Assembly (NCBI RefSeq): GCF_004801315.1
Contig: NZ_SSNW01000018.1
Coordinates: forward strand, 3,883 to 67,882
Direction: 5' to 3'
From: Deinococcus sp. Arct2-2
Lineage (GTDB): Bacteria > Deinococcota > Deinococci > Deinococcales > Deinococcaceae
DNA length: 64,000 bases
Both the position numbers and the translations under genes were made by a program. The notes below the pieces were generated by a model. That model made no database searches. It was given only the letters and a program-made list of their open reading frames with translations, and was not told the DNA's origin. Shown here one piece after another: positions 7,954-17,387 of this stretch. Position 1 is the stretch's first letter, and each line of letters opens with the position of its first letter.

Positions 7954-9431
7954 CCCTGCCCGAGTACCCGCTCTACATTGGCGGCCAGTTCGTGCCCGCT
8001 CAGTCCGGTGCGCTGGTCGACACCGTCAATCCCTATACCGGGAAGGTCTGGGCGCGCGTACCGGAGGCCGGGCCGGAAGATGTGAATGCCGCCGTCCGCG
8101 CGGCCCGCGCCGCACTGGACGACGGCCCCTGGGGGCGCCTGACCGGGCGGCAACGGTCGAAATTGATTCACAGGCTCGCCCAGATCCTGGAACGTGACGC
8201 CGACCTGCTGGGAGAGATCGAGACGCGCGATAACGGCAAGCTGCTGCGGGAAATGCTGGGTCAATGCCGGATGCTGCCCGAGTGGTACGAGTACTACGCG
8301 GGAGCGGCCGACAAATTGCATGGTGAGACCATCCCCAGCGACAAACCAAACTATTTCATCTACACCCGCCGCGAGCCGGTCGGCGTGGTGGCCGCGATCA
8401 TACCTTGGAACTCTCCACTGCTGCTGCTCACCTGGAAGTTGGCTCCGCTCCTGGCTGCAGGCTGCACGGTGGTGGTCAAGCCTGCTGACCAGACGCCGGT
8501 GTCGGCGCTGGAATTTGCCCGGCGGGTGGAGGAGGCCGGGTTCCCGCCGGGCGTGTTCAATGTGGTCACAGGCGGCGCGGCTGTGGGCGCGGCTCTGGTG
8601 GCCCACCCGGGTGTAGACAAGGTGGCCTTTACGGGCAGCACCGACGTCGGCATCAAGGTCGGGCAGGCGGCGATGGGTCACCTCGCCAAGGTGAGTCTTG
8701 AATTGGGGGGAAAAAGCCCCAACATCGTCTTCGAGGACGCTGACGTGGACGCTGCGGCCAACGGCGTGATCGCTGGAATCTTTGCGGCGGGCGGTCAGAC
8801 CTGCATCGCCGGGTCTCGGTTGCTGGTGCATGACTCCATCCACGATGAGCTGGTGTCGCGTGTGGTGCAGCGGGCGCAAACCATCAAGCTCGGGGATCCG
8901 CTTGATCCGGAGACCGAGATGGGCCCAGTCGCTTTCCGAGCGCATCTGGACAACATCTTGCGCCGCTGTGAGGCTGGAGAGCAGGAAGGCGCCACATTGG
9001 TGACGGGTGGACGGCGCGCCTCGGGCGGTGACCTGGATGCCGGTTTCTTCGTGGAGCCCACAGTCTTTACGGGTGTTCACAGCCGCATGAGCCTGGCCGC
9101 TGACGAAATCTTCGGCCCCGTGCTGTCCGTGCTGGCCTTCAGAGATGAGGCCGAAGCGGTGCAACTGGCAAATGACTCCCGCTACGCCCTGGCCGCGGGT
9201 GTCTGGACCCGGGATGTTCAGCGCGCCCACCGTGCGGCACACGCAATCAAGGCGGGCACCGTCTGGGTCAACGCCTACCGCGCGGTGAGTTACAACGCAC
9301 CGTTCGGGGGGTTCAAACACAGCGGCATCGGCCGGGAAAATTCTCTGGAGGCAGTCCACGACTACCTGGACACCAAGACCGTCTGGGTAGAACTGAGCGG
9401 CGCCACCCGCGATCCATTCACGATCGGCTGA
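7950..9431 (+). CDS. NAD(P)-dependent aldehyde dehydrogenase
   Basis: 493 residues, the full family length. The active site is intact: catalytic Cys 285 in GGQTCIAGSR and general-base Glu 251 in LELGGKSPN; the cofactor-binding FTGST and PWNSP motifs are also present. It oxidises an aldehyde to an acid, and within this operon the ThDP decarboxylase pair is the obvious aldehyde source. A long open frame runs antisense to this gene, but it is a codon-bias shadow. Confidence 0.93.
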   Translation: MTLPEYPLYIGGQFVPAQSGALVDTVNPYTGKVWARVPEAGPEDVNAAVRAARAALDDGPWGRLTGRQRSKLIHRLAQILERDADLLGEIETRDNGKLLREMLGQCRMLPEWYEYYAGAADKLHGETIPSDKPNYFIYTRREPVGVVAAIIPWNSPLLLLTWKLAPLLAAGCTVVVKPADQTPVSALEFARRVEEAGFPPGVFNVVTGGAAVGAALVAHPGVDKVAFTGSTDVGIKVGQAAMGHLAKVSLELGGKSPNIVFEDADVDAAANGVIAGIFAAGGQTCIAGSRLLVHDSIHDELVSRVVQRAQTIKLGDPLDPETEMGPVAFRAHLDNILRRCEAGEQEGATLVTGGRRASGGDLDAGFFVEPTVFTGVHSRMSLAADEIFGPVLSVLAFRDEAEAVQLANDSRYALAAGVWTRDVQRAHRAAHAIKAGTVWVNAYRAVSYNAPFGGFKHSGIGRENSLEAVHDYLDTKTVWVELSGATRDPFTIG

Positions 9432-9434
9432 CCC

Positions 9435-10957
9435 GTGCAGCGTCTCGAAGGCTTCTCCATCGTGTTCGGTGCTGAACTGAACCGCAGTGACACTGACCGC
9501 CTGCACGCCCTCCACCGGGCGCTGCGGGACAACCTGATCCTTGGTGTGACAGACCTCTACGCAGGGTACGTCAATCCGTACGTGGAATATGAGGCGGTTC
9601 AGACTGCCTGGATCACGGTCTGCGAGTGGGTGAGGACGCACCTGCCAGCCGCTCTGGACGCCCAGCACCAGGCACGCCTCCCAGTGACGCTCCCTGTCAG
9701 GTACGACGGTGAGACTCTCGTGGACGTCGCTGCCCGAACGGGGATGGGTGAGCGTGAGGGGATTCGCCTGCATACGCAGCCGGACTACTATGTGTACGCC
9801 GTGGGGTTTCTGCCAGGCTTTCCCTTTCTGGGGGAGGTGGAGGCCCTGCGCCTTCCCAGGCGGGACACGCCACGTCTCCAGGTGCCGTTCAACGCGGTCG
9901 CAATCGCCAATGCGCAGAGCTGCGTGTACGTGCTGCCCTCGCCGGGGACCGCCCTCACCACGATCTACGCCCCGGGCCGGGACGCCCCCTTCCCTCTCTC
10001 GCCCGGGGACACAGTTCGGTTCGTTGAAGCTCAGGAGGATACGCCTGACCCTCTTGCGGTTTGTCCTTTGTGGCCTGGCGTTCCTGCCCATCCCGCCCTG
10101 CGGGCCGAGAAACCTGGACGGCTTGACTTGCTCGGCCGCTTTGTTCAGGCCCATCACGGCATGGCGCGCAGCGGCCCACTGGATGAGTGCGCCCCGGCCT
10201 TGGCCGACCACATCGTGGGCAACCCGCCAATCACCCTCCTGCTCGAACTCACGCTCCTCGGGCCACCACTGACCGCCTTACACGAGGTTGTGCTGGTGGC
10301 CGTGGGCCACGGCATGACCAGGCAGGTCGCTGGCCGAGCTGTACCCGCCCAGTCGCCTTTCGTGTTGCGTGCAGGCAAAACACTGGGGTTCACACCGACT
10401 GGAGAAGGCGCCCGCTCGTATCTGGCGGTGGCGGGCGGCCTGGAAACGCGGCCGTTCCTGGGGAGCAGCAGTGTCGGCCCTCCCCTGATGGTTGGTGACG
10501 TGCTCGGCCTAGACCGTCAACCAGTCCTCGCGGCGGCGCCCACCGGGAGGGCCGCCCCGGATCCCCGCCGAGCTGACCTTGAGCCTCCTGCCAGGCCCGC
10601 AGGCGACCTACCAGGCGCTTGGGGGCGCTGCCCAGCGCCCCCCCCAATCCGCGTCCGGGAAGGAGACCGAATGGGCATCCGGCTCGAGGAGCCAGATGTG
10701 CCGGGAGGACAGGTGATCGGTGAAGCCACGCTGCACGGCGCTGTGCAGGTCACACCTGCTGGGCAGCGCATCCGAACGCTCGAGGCCGCATCGGTGGGTA
10801 TCACGAGCCTGCCGTCATTCACCCAGAAGACCTGCCCCGGGCTGCCCAGTTGCGGCCCAATCAACTGGTTCGTTTTCGACCCCATCTGTCTGGCCCGCCT
10901 GAGAGTTGGCCGCGCCGCTGGTTCATGCCTGCATCAGGTTTAAGGAGCTCCCTATGA
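9435..10957 (+). pseudogene. PxpB-PxpC (KipI-KipA) fusion with frameshifts in the C-terminal part
   Basis: Residues 1-200 match PxpB/KipI (VGFLPGFPFLGEV, then GDTVRF); the following part matches PxpC/KipA (GPLDE, HIVGNPP, LELTLLGPP). The two are separate genes in most bacteria. The PxpC end is broken: after about 10560 the conserved LTLSLLPGPQATYQALG is in another frame, the frame returns at the C-run near 10640 (DRMGIRLEEP), and after about 10785 the true tail (QLRPNQLVRFRP) is again in a different frame, ending at TGA 10955-10957 over the SDR start. At least three indels are implied. Mutational decay or sequencing error in C/G runs are both possible. Confidence 0.75.
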
Positions 10958-11775
10958 CGAACCCTGTTTCTAACCGTTTTGACAACCGTGTGGTACTGGT
11001 GACGGGCGCTGCAGGCGGAATTGGCCGCGCTGTGGCCGAGCGGTTTGCCCGTCAAGGCGCCCAGGTGGCCGTGAATGACCTGAGTCGAGACGCGGTGCAA
11101 ACCGTTGTCGACAGCATCACGGCGGCGGGTGGCCGCGCCTTGGCCGTGCCCGCTGATGTCTCAGACGCAGTGCAGGTGGACGCCATGTTCACACGCGTCG
11201 AAGCGGCTTTCGGTTACGTGGACGTGCTGTACAACAACGCCGGCCTGATCGACACCACGCGGCATTTTCTAGAGGCTGACGAGGGCTGGTGGGACCAAAT
11301 CATCCAGGTGAACCTGAAAAGCGTGTTCCTGTGTTCGCACCGGGCCGCCCAGATGATGGCGCGGCGCCGCAGGGGCGTCATCATCAGCACCTCGTCTGGC
11401 GGCGCGACCCGCGCCCACCGTGGGAACGTTGCCTACGACGCCACGAAGGGCGGGATTGAAGCCATGACACGCGCCATGGCCCTGGACTTGGCGCCTTACG
11501 GCATCCGGGTCAACGGAGTGGTGCCGGGATTTATCAATACCTACGGCCTGACGGAGGAGCAACTCCGGGTGCGTGAGAAAACCGTGCCACTGGGGCGTTA
11601 CGGCGTGGCAGAGGACATGACGGGGGCCGCGCTGTTTCTGGCGTCGGATGACGCGGCGTATGTGACCGGTCAGTTCGTTTCGGTGGACGGCGGCGTACTG
11701 GTGCAGCAGCGCTCCGCGAACGTCGATACCTTTCCTGTGGAGGGCTTTCCTGTGGTCGAGGCTGACCTCCCATGA
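10954..11775 (+). CDS. Short-chain dehydrogenase/reductase (SDR)
   Basis: 273 residues from the ATG preceded by TAAGGAG. The classical SDR pattern is complete: cofactor motif TGAAGGIG near residue 20, NNAG, catalytic Ser in ISTSSGG, and Tyr 161/Lys 165 in YDATKGG. It is an NAD(P)-dependent alcohol/ketone oxidoreductase. It overlaps both the true end of the PxpBC frame and the start of the next gene, so it belongs to the same transcription unit. Confidence 0.92.
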   Translation: MTNPVSNRFDNRVVLVTGAAGGIGRAVAERFARQGAQVAVNDLSRDAVQTVVDSITAAGGRALAVPADVSDAVQVDAMFTRVEAAFGYVDVLYNNAGLIDTTRHFLEADEGWWDQIIQVNLKSVFLCSHRAAQMMARRRRGVIISTSSGGATRAHRGNVAYDATKGGIEAMTRAMALDLAPYGIRVNGVVPGFINTYGLTEEQLRVREKTVPLGRYGVAEDMTGAALFLASDDAAYVTGQFVSVDGGVLVQQRSANVDTFPVEGFPVVEADLP

Positions 11776-12896
11776 TGACCGGCATGGGCTGGGACGTGGC
11801 GGTGATCGGGGCAGGCATCGTTGGGGCGGCCTGCGCGTGGCGTCTGGCTGAGCGGGGGCTGAAGGTCGTGGTGCTGGAGCAGGGCAGTCCGGCGGGCGGA
11901 TCAACCGGCAAGAGCGCCGCGGGTGTGCGCGCCCAGTTCACGTCGGAGACCAACATCCTCTTGTCGAAGCACAGCATTGAGGAGTATGCCAGCATGCCAG
12001 AGGCGGGGTACCACCCAGGCGGCTACCTGCTGCTGGTGCCTGAGGCGCAGTGGCCCAGCTCTCAACTGGGGGTGGAGCTTCAGCAGAGGTTGGGCGTGCC
12101 GACCGAGCGCCTGACGCCAACAGCAGCCCAGGTGCATGCCGAATTCCTGCCGGATGGGTTGGGAGGGTGCACGTATTGCGGCACAGATGGCCATGTGGAC
12201 GCCCACGGGTTGACGATGGCGTACGTGAGCCGCGCCCGGGAGCTTGGCACACGCTTCTTGTTGGACACCAGGGTAACTGGCATCCAGCGGTTCGGTGAGA
12301 TCTGGCGGTTGACGACGTCAGCGGGAATGGTGGAAGCTTCGCTGCTGGTCAATGCGAGTGGGGCTTGGGCGGGGGAGGTGGGCGCGTTGGCCGGTCTACA
12401 AATTCCGGTTCAGCCGGCCCGGCGGATGGTGTTCACCACGGGGCCGATCAAGTTGCCACGAGTACTGCCGATGATTTTTGACCTAGAGAGCGGTGTGTGG
12501 CTGCGCTCTGAGGGGGAACGGATTATCCTGGGCCGTGCGGATCCAGCGGACGTGGGCTGGCGAGAAGGCATGGAATGGGAGTGGTTGGAGCCCACGTTGG
12601 AAGCAGCCATGAAGCGCTTTCCTTGGCTGGGAACTGCTTCACTGGACCGGCGTGCCAGCTGGTGGGGGTATTACGAGGTGACCCCTGATCATCAGGCCAT
12701 CGTGGGCCGGATGCCGGGAGGAGACGGGTGGCTGAATGCCTGCGGTTTCTCTGGACACGGGGTGATGCACGCGGCCGCTATCGCCCGCGTGATCGCGCAG
12801 GAAGCTGTGGGCGAGACGCCGTTTATCGATCTCTCGCCGCTCCGGTACGAACGGTTCAAACGGATGCCGCAGGGCCCGACCGATATTCAAGTCTGA
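11772..12896 (+). CDS. FAD-dependent oxidoreductase (DAO family)
   Basis: 374 residues with an N-terminal Rossmann motif (VIGAGIVGAACAWRLAERG) and an SAAGVRAQF block that fits the D-amino-acid/sarcosine oxidase superfamily, plus a C-terminal CGFSGHGVMHAAAIARV segment typical of the FAD-contacting end. It probably oxidises an amine or 2-hydroxy acid; sequence does not settle which. It is the last gene of the packed operon. Confidence 0.88.
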   Translation: MMTGMGWDVAVIGAGIVGAACAWRLAERGLKVVVLEQGSPAGGSTGKSAAGVRAQFTSETNILLSKHSIEEYASMPEAGYHPGGYLLLVPEAQWPSSQLGVELQQRLGVPTERLTPTAAQVHAEFLPDGLGGCTYCGTDGHVDAHGLTMAYVSRARELGTRFLLDTRVTGIQRFGEIWRLTTSAGMVEASLLVNASGAWAGEVGALAGLQIPVQPARRMVFTTGPIKLPRVLPMIFDLESGVWLRSEGERIILGRADPADVGWREGMEWEWLEPTLEAAMKRFPWLGTASLDRRASWWGYYEVTPDHQAIVGRMPGGDGWLNACGFSGHGVMHAAAIARVIAQEAVGETPFIDLSPLRYERFKRMPQGPTDIQV

Positions 12897-13255
12897 AAAC
12901 GTCTGTTCGCCTGTTCGGCACCTGACACTTCGAGGAATTGGCGTTCCAGTGGGCGAGCATGGTACACCGAGGAGCTGCAGGTAGCCAGAAGGCGTCCCCG
13001 CTCCACCGCACGGCCTCACTGAGCGCCATCTCACGGGTGCGCAGCTGACTTCTGATGAGTCGCCCCAGGTTGTCGGTCTGACGCTGATCTTCCACCCCGA
13101 CCCGGGCTATCCACGCCAACGCGCTGCACAGCGATCCGGGTACCCTCAAGAGCCGGTCGGCAACCGTCATGTGCGTGGCGTCAAGGTTCCGCCCTCACCC
13201 GGCAGGGTCAACGGCAGCAGGATGCTGGTGTGCGCGGAATTCCACGCGCCATTTG
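12897..13255. other. Decayed non-coding stretch
   Basis: No intact gene is visible. On the minus strand a segment reading VADRLLRVPGSLCSALAWIA faintly resembles the linker/HTH region of Crp-type regulators, but it has no good start and runs out of similarity quickly. The mirror is 46864-47222. Confidence 0.25.
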
Positions 13256-13614
13256 TCAGGGGGTCGCCGGCTGTTGCCGCAGCCAGGCGAGGCTCTGCAC
13301 CGCACTGCCGAAGGGCTCGCCCGTACAGTGGTCTTGCTCCAAGAGCAACCACTCGACTCCCGCGCCCTCGACCCGCGTAGCGGTTCAGATACGTCCCAGC
13401 CTGCTGGCTCCCTTGCCTCCACCCAGGCCACGTCAATCTCTGCCAGCACATTTGGTGCGCGGTCAAGCAGAGCGTCCAGCACTGATTGCCCGTTCACATG
13501 GTCACTCAGCTCATGGTCGTGATTGTGATACGCGACGCGGAGGCCGGCCTGCTTGGCCCTGATGGCCGCGTCTTGCAGGCGGTCGGCAAACCTCAACCAG
13601 TCCTCACCATCATT
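13256..13614 (-). pseudogene. Sugar phosphate isomerase/epimerase (TIM barrel) remnant
   Basis: The minus strand reads DWLRFADRLQDAA, GLRVAYHNHDHEL and NVLAEIDVAWVEA, the metal-site and strand motifs of the xylose-isomerase-like TIM-barrel family. The C-terminal block GVEWLLLEQDHCTGEPF with SLAWLRQQ is present but in a different frame and much too close, so the middle is deleted and the frame broken. The 5' part is also missing: the remnant abuts the end of the alditol-oxidase-like gene. The two were probably co-transcribed sugar-metabolism genes. Confidence 0.7.
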
Positions 13615-14884
13615 TGCAAGAGTTCCCGAACACATAAGCGTTCAAAAAGTCGTTACGGAACTTGCCTCCCGGATCCCACGTCGTCACCAGTCGCCGGAAG
13701 TCCGGCAGGCGCGGATAGAGGTGCTCCAACCGGGCAGGCGGCAGGGTAAAGACCTTCCCCCAGTGCGGACGTGGTCCGAACGGCGCGAGTTCTCTTTCGA
13801 TCTCAGGCAGCAGGGCCCGCACGGCCCGCTCATCTGGGTGCCAGGTGAAGTGGACGCTCACGCTGTCCTGGTGGTAACACGGGCTGAGCCAGAGTTCGTC
13901 GGCAGAGATGGTTCGTACCTCCGAGATCAGGAGAACGGGGGCCAGCCGTTTTCCCAGCGCAGATAGGGCGTACAAGGCGGCGGGAGCGTGCGTACGGGGC
14001 AGGACGTATTCGCTCTGCACTTCCTGGCCGCTGCTGGGCGTATGGGCGGCGCGGAAATGGGGCAGGCGGTCAAACCAGGGCCCTGGGATGCCGAGCTGTT
14101 GATTGCAGGGCGCCGCCGAGAGATGGTGAATCGGGTGAAGGTGGCGCTGTGCCAGCGTCGCCCCGAACCATTCCGCATCAGGCTTGAACGTGTCTTGCGG
14201 GGAAACGCGGCGCTTGAGCCACACCTGTTGAACGTGGGGCTCACGCCAGTCGGTGAAGAGACTCACGCTCTCGGCGCTTCCGGTGATCTGATCAAAACGC
14301 TGGATGAGCTGCGTCAGAGGCAGATGTTCGTACACGTCCTGCCGCATCAGGTAGCTGGGCTCGACCTTCAATGTGAGGCTGGTCACCACTCCGAGGGCAC
14401 CCAGCCCTACCACCATGCCCTCAAAGGACGCTCCCTCCTGCTCTCGCGAAACGGTGGTCACATGCCCACCCGCTGTGACGAGGCTCATCGCCGTCACAGC
14501 GGCGGCCAGGCCTGGCGAGCGGTTTCCGGAGCCGTGGGTGCCGGTCGCGCACGCGCCGGCCACAGAAAGGTGGGGCAGGGAGGCGAGGTTGTGCAGTGCC
14601 CAGCCGCGCTCGTCGAGATATCGGCACAGTTCCCCGTACCGCACGCCGCCCTCCACCGTGACCGTCTGTTGTCCTTCGTCAAGCGCGAGGACGCGGTTCA
14701 GGTGTTTGAGGGAGATGAGGTCTTCGGGTGTGTCCGCGATTCCGTTGAAGGAGTGGCGTGTCCCTAAGACCCGAACCTGTGCTGAGCGGCGCACCACATC
14801 TTGAACCTCCTCAACGGTATGGGGATGGTGCCACCGCGCGGCGCGGTAGGTGTAGTTGCCTCCCCAATTGGTTTGCTTGGTCAT
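13610..14884 (-). CDS. FAD-binding alditol oxidase-like protein
   Basis: 424 residues from MTKQTNWGGNYTY. The PCMH-type FAD domain has LGTRHSFNGIADT with His 44 at the position that carries covalent FAD in alditol oxidases, and ACATGTHGSGNRSPG. The C-terminal ALO-type domain has RPHWGKVF and DPGGKFRNDFL. It would oxidise a polyol or aldonolactone with O2. I chose ATG 14884 over upstream in-frame ATGs because family proteins begin just before NWxGNxxY and GGGAG lies upstream. The last residues (FGNSCK) may be altered by the deletion that joined it to the isomerase remnant. Confidence 0.87.
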   Translation of the reverse strand: MTKQTNWGGNYTYRAARWHHPHTVEEVQDVVRRSAQVRVLGTRHSFNGIADTPEDLISLKHLNRVLALDEGQQTVTVEGGVRYGELCRYLDERGWALHNLASLPHLSVAGACATGTHGSGNRSPGLAAAVTAMSLVTAGGHVTTVSREQEGASFEGMVVGLGALGVVTSLTLKVEPSYLMRQDVYEHLPLTQLIQRFDQITGSAESVSLFTDWREPHVQQVWLKRRVSPQDTFKPDAEWFGATLAQRHLHPIHHLSAAPCNQQLGIPGPWFDRLPHFRAAHTPSSGQEVQSEYVLPRTHAPAALYALSALGKRLAPVLLISEVRTISADELWLSPCYHQDSVSVHFTWHPDERAVRALLPEIERELAPFGPRPHWGKVFTLPPARLEHLYPRLPDFRRLVTTWDPGGKFRNDFLNAYVFGNSCK

Positions 14885-15187
14885 CTGCGCCGTACTCCCT
14901 TGGCAAGTCCTCATCTGGCCTGACTCCATGATGTGCGTTTTTGTATACACCGGGCTCGTACCGTCTGTGTGTTACCTGACCCCTCTGATCATCAGGTGGG
15001 AAGAACGTCGATTTCATCGGCCCTGGAACGTGTCCTAGAAGTAGAGTTGTACCATGACCCGGAGGGCGGCGGAACAGTGGGTGTTTGAGCAGTACCAGAC
15101 CGCTGTCTCTCCAGTGGAGGATTGGCAGACCTAAACGGAGGGCTACTGTGTGCCCGCCCGCGCCCCAGCCGGCGGGAGGGCGCCCTC
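14885..15187. other. Divergent intergenic region
   Basis: This region lies between the minus-strand oxidase gene and plus-strand sequence. A 26-codon frame at 15054-15134 (WVFEQYQTAVSPVEDWQT) is the only thing that looks coding, and it may be a gene remnant. I see no terminator or clear promoter. The mirror is 44932-45234. Confidence 0.3.
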
Positions 15188-15442
15188 ATGCCCACAGAGA
15201 AACTCCCCACCTCCCACCAAACCCATCCCCCTGACCTCGCTACCATTGACGCCCTGAAACGCGAAGGACTGCAGCCTGCACAGGGCCAAACCGTCGCCGT
15301 CCTCTTCAAGCGGCAAACCGGCGACCGCGAACACCTCAGCGGCCTCTACCGGCGAGCAGAAGATGAAAGAACCAACCTCAATCTGCCCGCAGGAGAGCTG
15401 GAAGGGCACTCAAACCCTTCGCGAGGAGTTTCAGGCGATTGA
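15188..15442 (+). CDS. Small hypothetical protein
   Basis: The 84-residue frame starts at an ATG (PTEKLPTSHQTHPPDLATID) and contains a hydrophilic segment rich in Gln, Arg and Glu (VLFKRQTGDREHLSGLYRRA). I do not recognise the family. It may be the head of a larger decayed gene, as its end (SNPSRGVSGD) looks like run-off into non-coding DNA. Confidence 0.35.
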   Translation: MPTEKLPTSHQTHPPDLATIDALKREGLQPAQGQTVAVLFKRQTGDREHLSGLYRRAEDERTNLNLPAGELEGHSNPSRGVSGD

Positions 15443-15554
15443 GGCCGTGACGCGTATAAGAGCTGAGGCAACAGCGCCGCATATGACACCTGTCATGTTG
15501 CCGCCCTGACGCAAGGCACTGGGAGCGGCCCGTCACACCGCGCACTCTGGGGGC

Positions 15555-16475
15555 ATGACCCATTCAGCCTCTGCCGCTCCTCCGCCCGCCGTCGAACTGG
15601 TGGGCGTGAGTAAACGCTTCGGCTCCGTGGAGGCCCTGCGCGGCCTGACCCTGGGCATCCGGGCCGGAGAACTGACCGCGCTGCTCGGCCCCAACGGCGC
15701 GGGCAAAACCACTGCCATCAGCCTGATGCTGGGGCTGGCGCGGCCCACGGCGGGCGTGGTGCGGGTGCTGGGCGGCAACCCGGCAGCGGGGGGCGGACGC
15801 ACCGTCACCGGGTCCATGCCGCAGGAAAGTGCCATCCCGCAGGCCCTCACGGTGCGTGAGGCGGTCACGCTGTTTGCCCGCCTCTATCCCGCACCCCTCA
15901 GCGTAGACACCGCGCTGGAATTGGCCGACCTGCACAGCGTCGCCACGCGGCGGGCCGGGGCGTTGAGCGGCGGACAGGCCCGGCGACTCGCTTTCGCGTT
16001 GGCAGTGGTGGGCAACCCGCAAGTGCTGTTTCTGGATGAACCGACCACCGGCATGGATGCCGGAAGCCGGCTCGCCTTCTGGCACGCTGTAGACGGCCTG
16101 AAACGGGAAGGCCGCACCATCTTGCTGACCACCCACTATCTGGAGGAAGCCGAGCGCACCGCCGACCGCGTGGTGGTCATGAACGCCGGAACCCTGCTGG
16201 CCGACGGCACCCCCGCCAGCCTGCGCTCCGGCGTGGCGGCGGGGCGGGTGCGTTTTTCTTCCAACCTCGTGCTGGCCGAGTTGCAGGCGCTGCCCGGAGT
16301 CGACAGCGCCGAGGTGGACGGAGCGGGCCGCGCCACCCTGCGGACCCGCGAACCCGAAGCCCTGTTGGTGACCCTGGTCCACGCAGGGGTGACCTTCCGG
16401 GAGCTGGAAGTCAGCCGGGCCAGCCTCGAAGACGCCTTCCTGAGCTTGACCGCACCCGACGCCCTGAAAGCCTGA
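15555..16475 (+). CDS. ABC transporter ATP-binding protein (ABC-2 export type)
   Basis: 306 residues with every nucleotide-binding motif: Walker A GPNGAGKTT near residue 50, signature LSGGQARRLAFALA, Walker B VLFLDEPTTGMD and the switch His in TTHYLEEAE. The C-terminal extension (LEDAFLSLT) is typical of DrrA/CcmA-like exporters. It energises the permease encoded 28 bp downstream. Confidence 0.94.
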   Translation: MTHSASAAPPPAVELVGVSKRFGSVEALRGLTLGIRAGELTALLGPNGAGKTTAISLMLGLARPTAGVVRVLGGNPAAGGGRTVTGSMPQESAIPQALTVREAVTLFARLYPAPLSVDTALELADLHSVATRRAGALSGGQARRLAFALAVVGNPQVLFLDEPTTGMDAGSRLAFWHAVDGLKREGRTILLTTHYLEEAERTADRVVVMNAGTLLADGTPASLRSGVAAGRVRFSSNLVLAELQALPGVDSAEVDGAGRATLRTREPEALLVTLVHAGVTFRELEVSRASLEDAFLSLTAPDALKA

Positions 16476-16503
16476 TTCCCTCATTGCCCCGGAGGTTGGA
16501 CCC

Positions 16504-17325
16504 ATGACGACGCCCAGCACGCCTGCCCCCACCCTGCCCCGCCTCGCCGTTTCCTCTGGCCGCCGTGCGCCGCTGCTGCCCGCGCTGGCGCAACTGGTGC
16601 TGGCCGAACTGCGGCGCATGGCCCGCAATCCCATGTTTGCCGTCGGTACGCTGGGCTTTCCGATCCTGTGGTTTGCCCTGTTCGGTCTGCCCAACGTGCG
16701 CGAAACCACCGATAGCGGCGTGAACGTGGGCCACTATCTGCTGGTCAGTTTCGGTACCTACGCGCTCCTGAGCCTCGCCCTGTTCTCGTTCGGGGCAGCG
16801 GTGGCCATAGAGCGCACGGGCGGTTGGTTGAGGCTGCTGCGGGCCTCGCCGCTGCCTGCGCCGCTGTATTTTGCCGCAAAGATTTTGGCTGCGCTGCTGT
16901 TCAGCGCTCTCAGTCTCACGCTGCTGTACTCCTTCGCGCACGTTGCAGGCGGCGTGACCCTGCCGCTGGGTCTGGCCCTCACGGTGCTGGGCAAGCTGCT
17001 CCTGGGCATGGTTCCGCTGATCGCCTTGGGCCTGTGCATCGGCTTTCTGGTCAATCCGGCGGCCGCCAGCGTGATGGCCAATGTGCTGAGCGTGCTGGTG
17101 TCGTTCGCATCGGGCCTGTTCGTGCCGCTGGACGGGTTGCCGGACGTGGTGCAGCGGGCCGCGCCGTACCTGCCGGGCTATCACCTCGCGCAGTTGGGCT
17201 GGAGCGCCGTGGCCCATGACACGTCTCACGACCTGACGCATTGGCTGTGGCTGGCGGGCTTTACGCTGGTCTTCGGCAGTGTGGCCGTGTGGGCCATGAA
17301 GCGAGATGAGGCGCGGGGGCAGTAA
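16504..17325 (+). CDS. ABC-2 type transporter permease
   Basis: 273 residues with about six hydrophobic segments (for example FPILWFALFGLP, LVSFGTYALLSLALFSFG, LLLGMVPLIALGLCIGFLV and a C-terminal LWLAGFTLVFGSVAVWAM). This length and layout fit the ABC-2/DrrB-type membrane subunit, and GGAGG lies upstream of the ATG. With the ATPase it forms an exporter for a lipid, drug or peptide; the neighbouring sensor kinase probably controls it. Confidence 0.9.
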   Translation: MTTPSTPAPTLPRLAVSSGRRAPLLPALAQLVLAELRRMARNPMFAVGTLGFPILWFALFGLPNVRETTDSGVNVGHYLLVSFGTYALLSLALFSFGAAVAIERTGGWLRLLRASPLPAPLYFAAKILAALLFSALSLTLLYSFAHVAGGVTLPLGLALTVLGKLLLGMVPLIALGLCIGFLVNPAAASVMANVLSVLVSFASGLFVPLDGLPDVVQRAAPYLPGYHLAQLGWSAVAHDTSHDLTHWLWLAGFTLVFGSVAVWAMKRDEARGQ

Positions 17326-17387
17326 GCGGGGGCGGTGGGAACAGCGTTCTGAATGGCCTTTTGGCTCGTTTTTCCAGTGGTGTTCTG

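Noticed and set aside
7842..10211. 789-codon open frame antisense to the aldehyde dehydrogenase and PxpB genes (mirror 49908-52277)
   Set aside because: It overlaps two well-supported genes, shows no family motif and has the His/Arg/Gly-rich make-up of antisense frames in high-GC DNA.
15564..16709. 381-codon frame antisense to the ABC ATPase
   Set aside because: The sense strand carries every ABC motif, and the antisense product is Gly/Gln/His-rich without domains.
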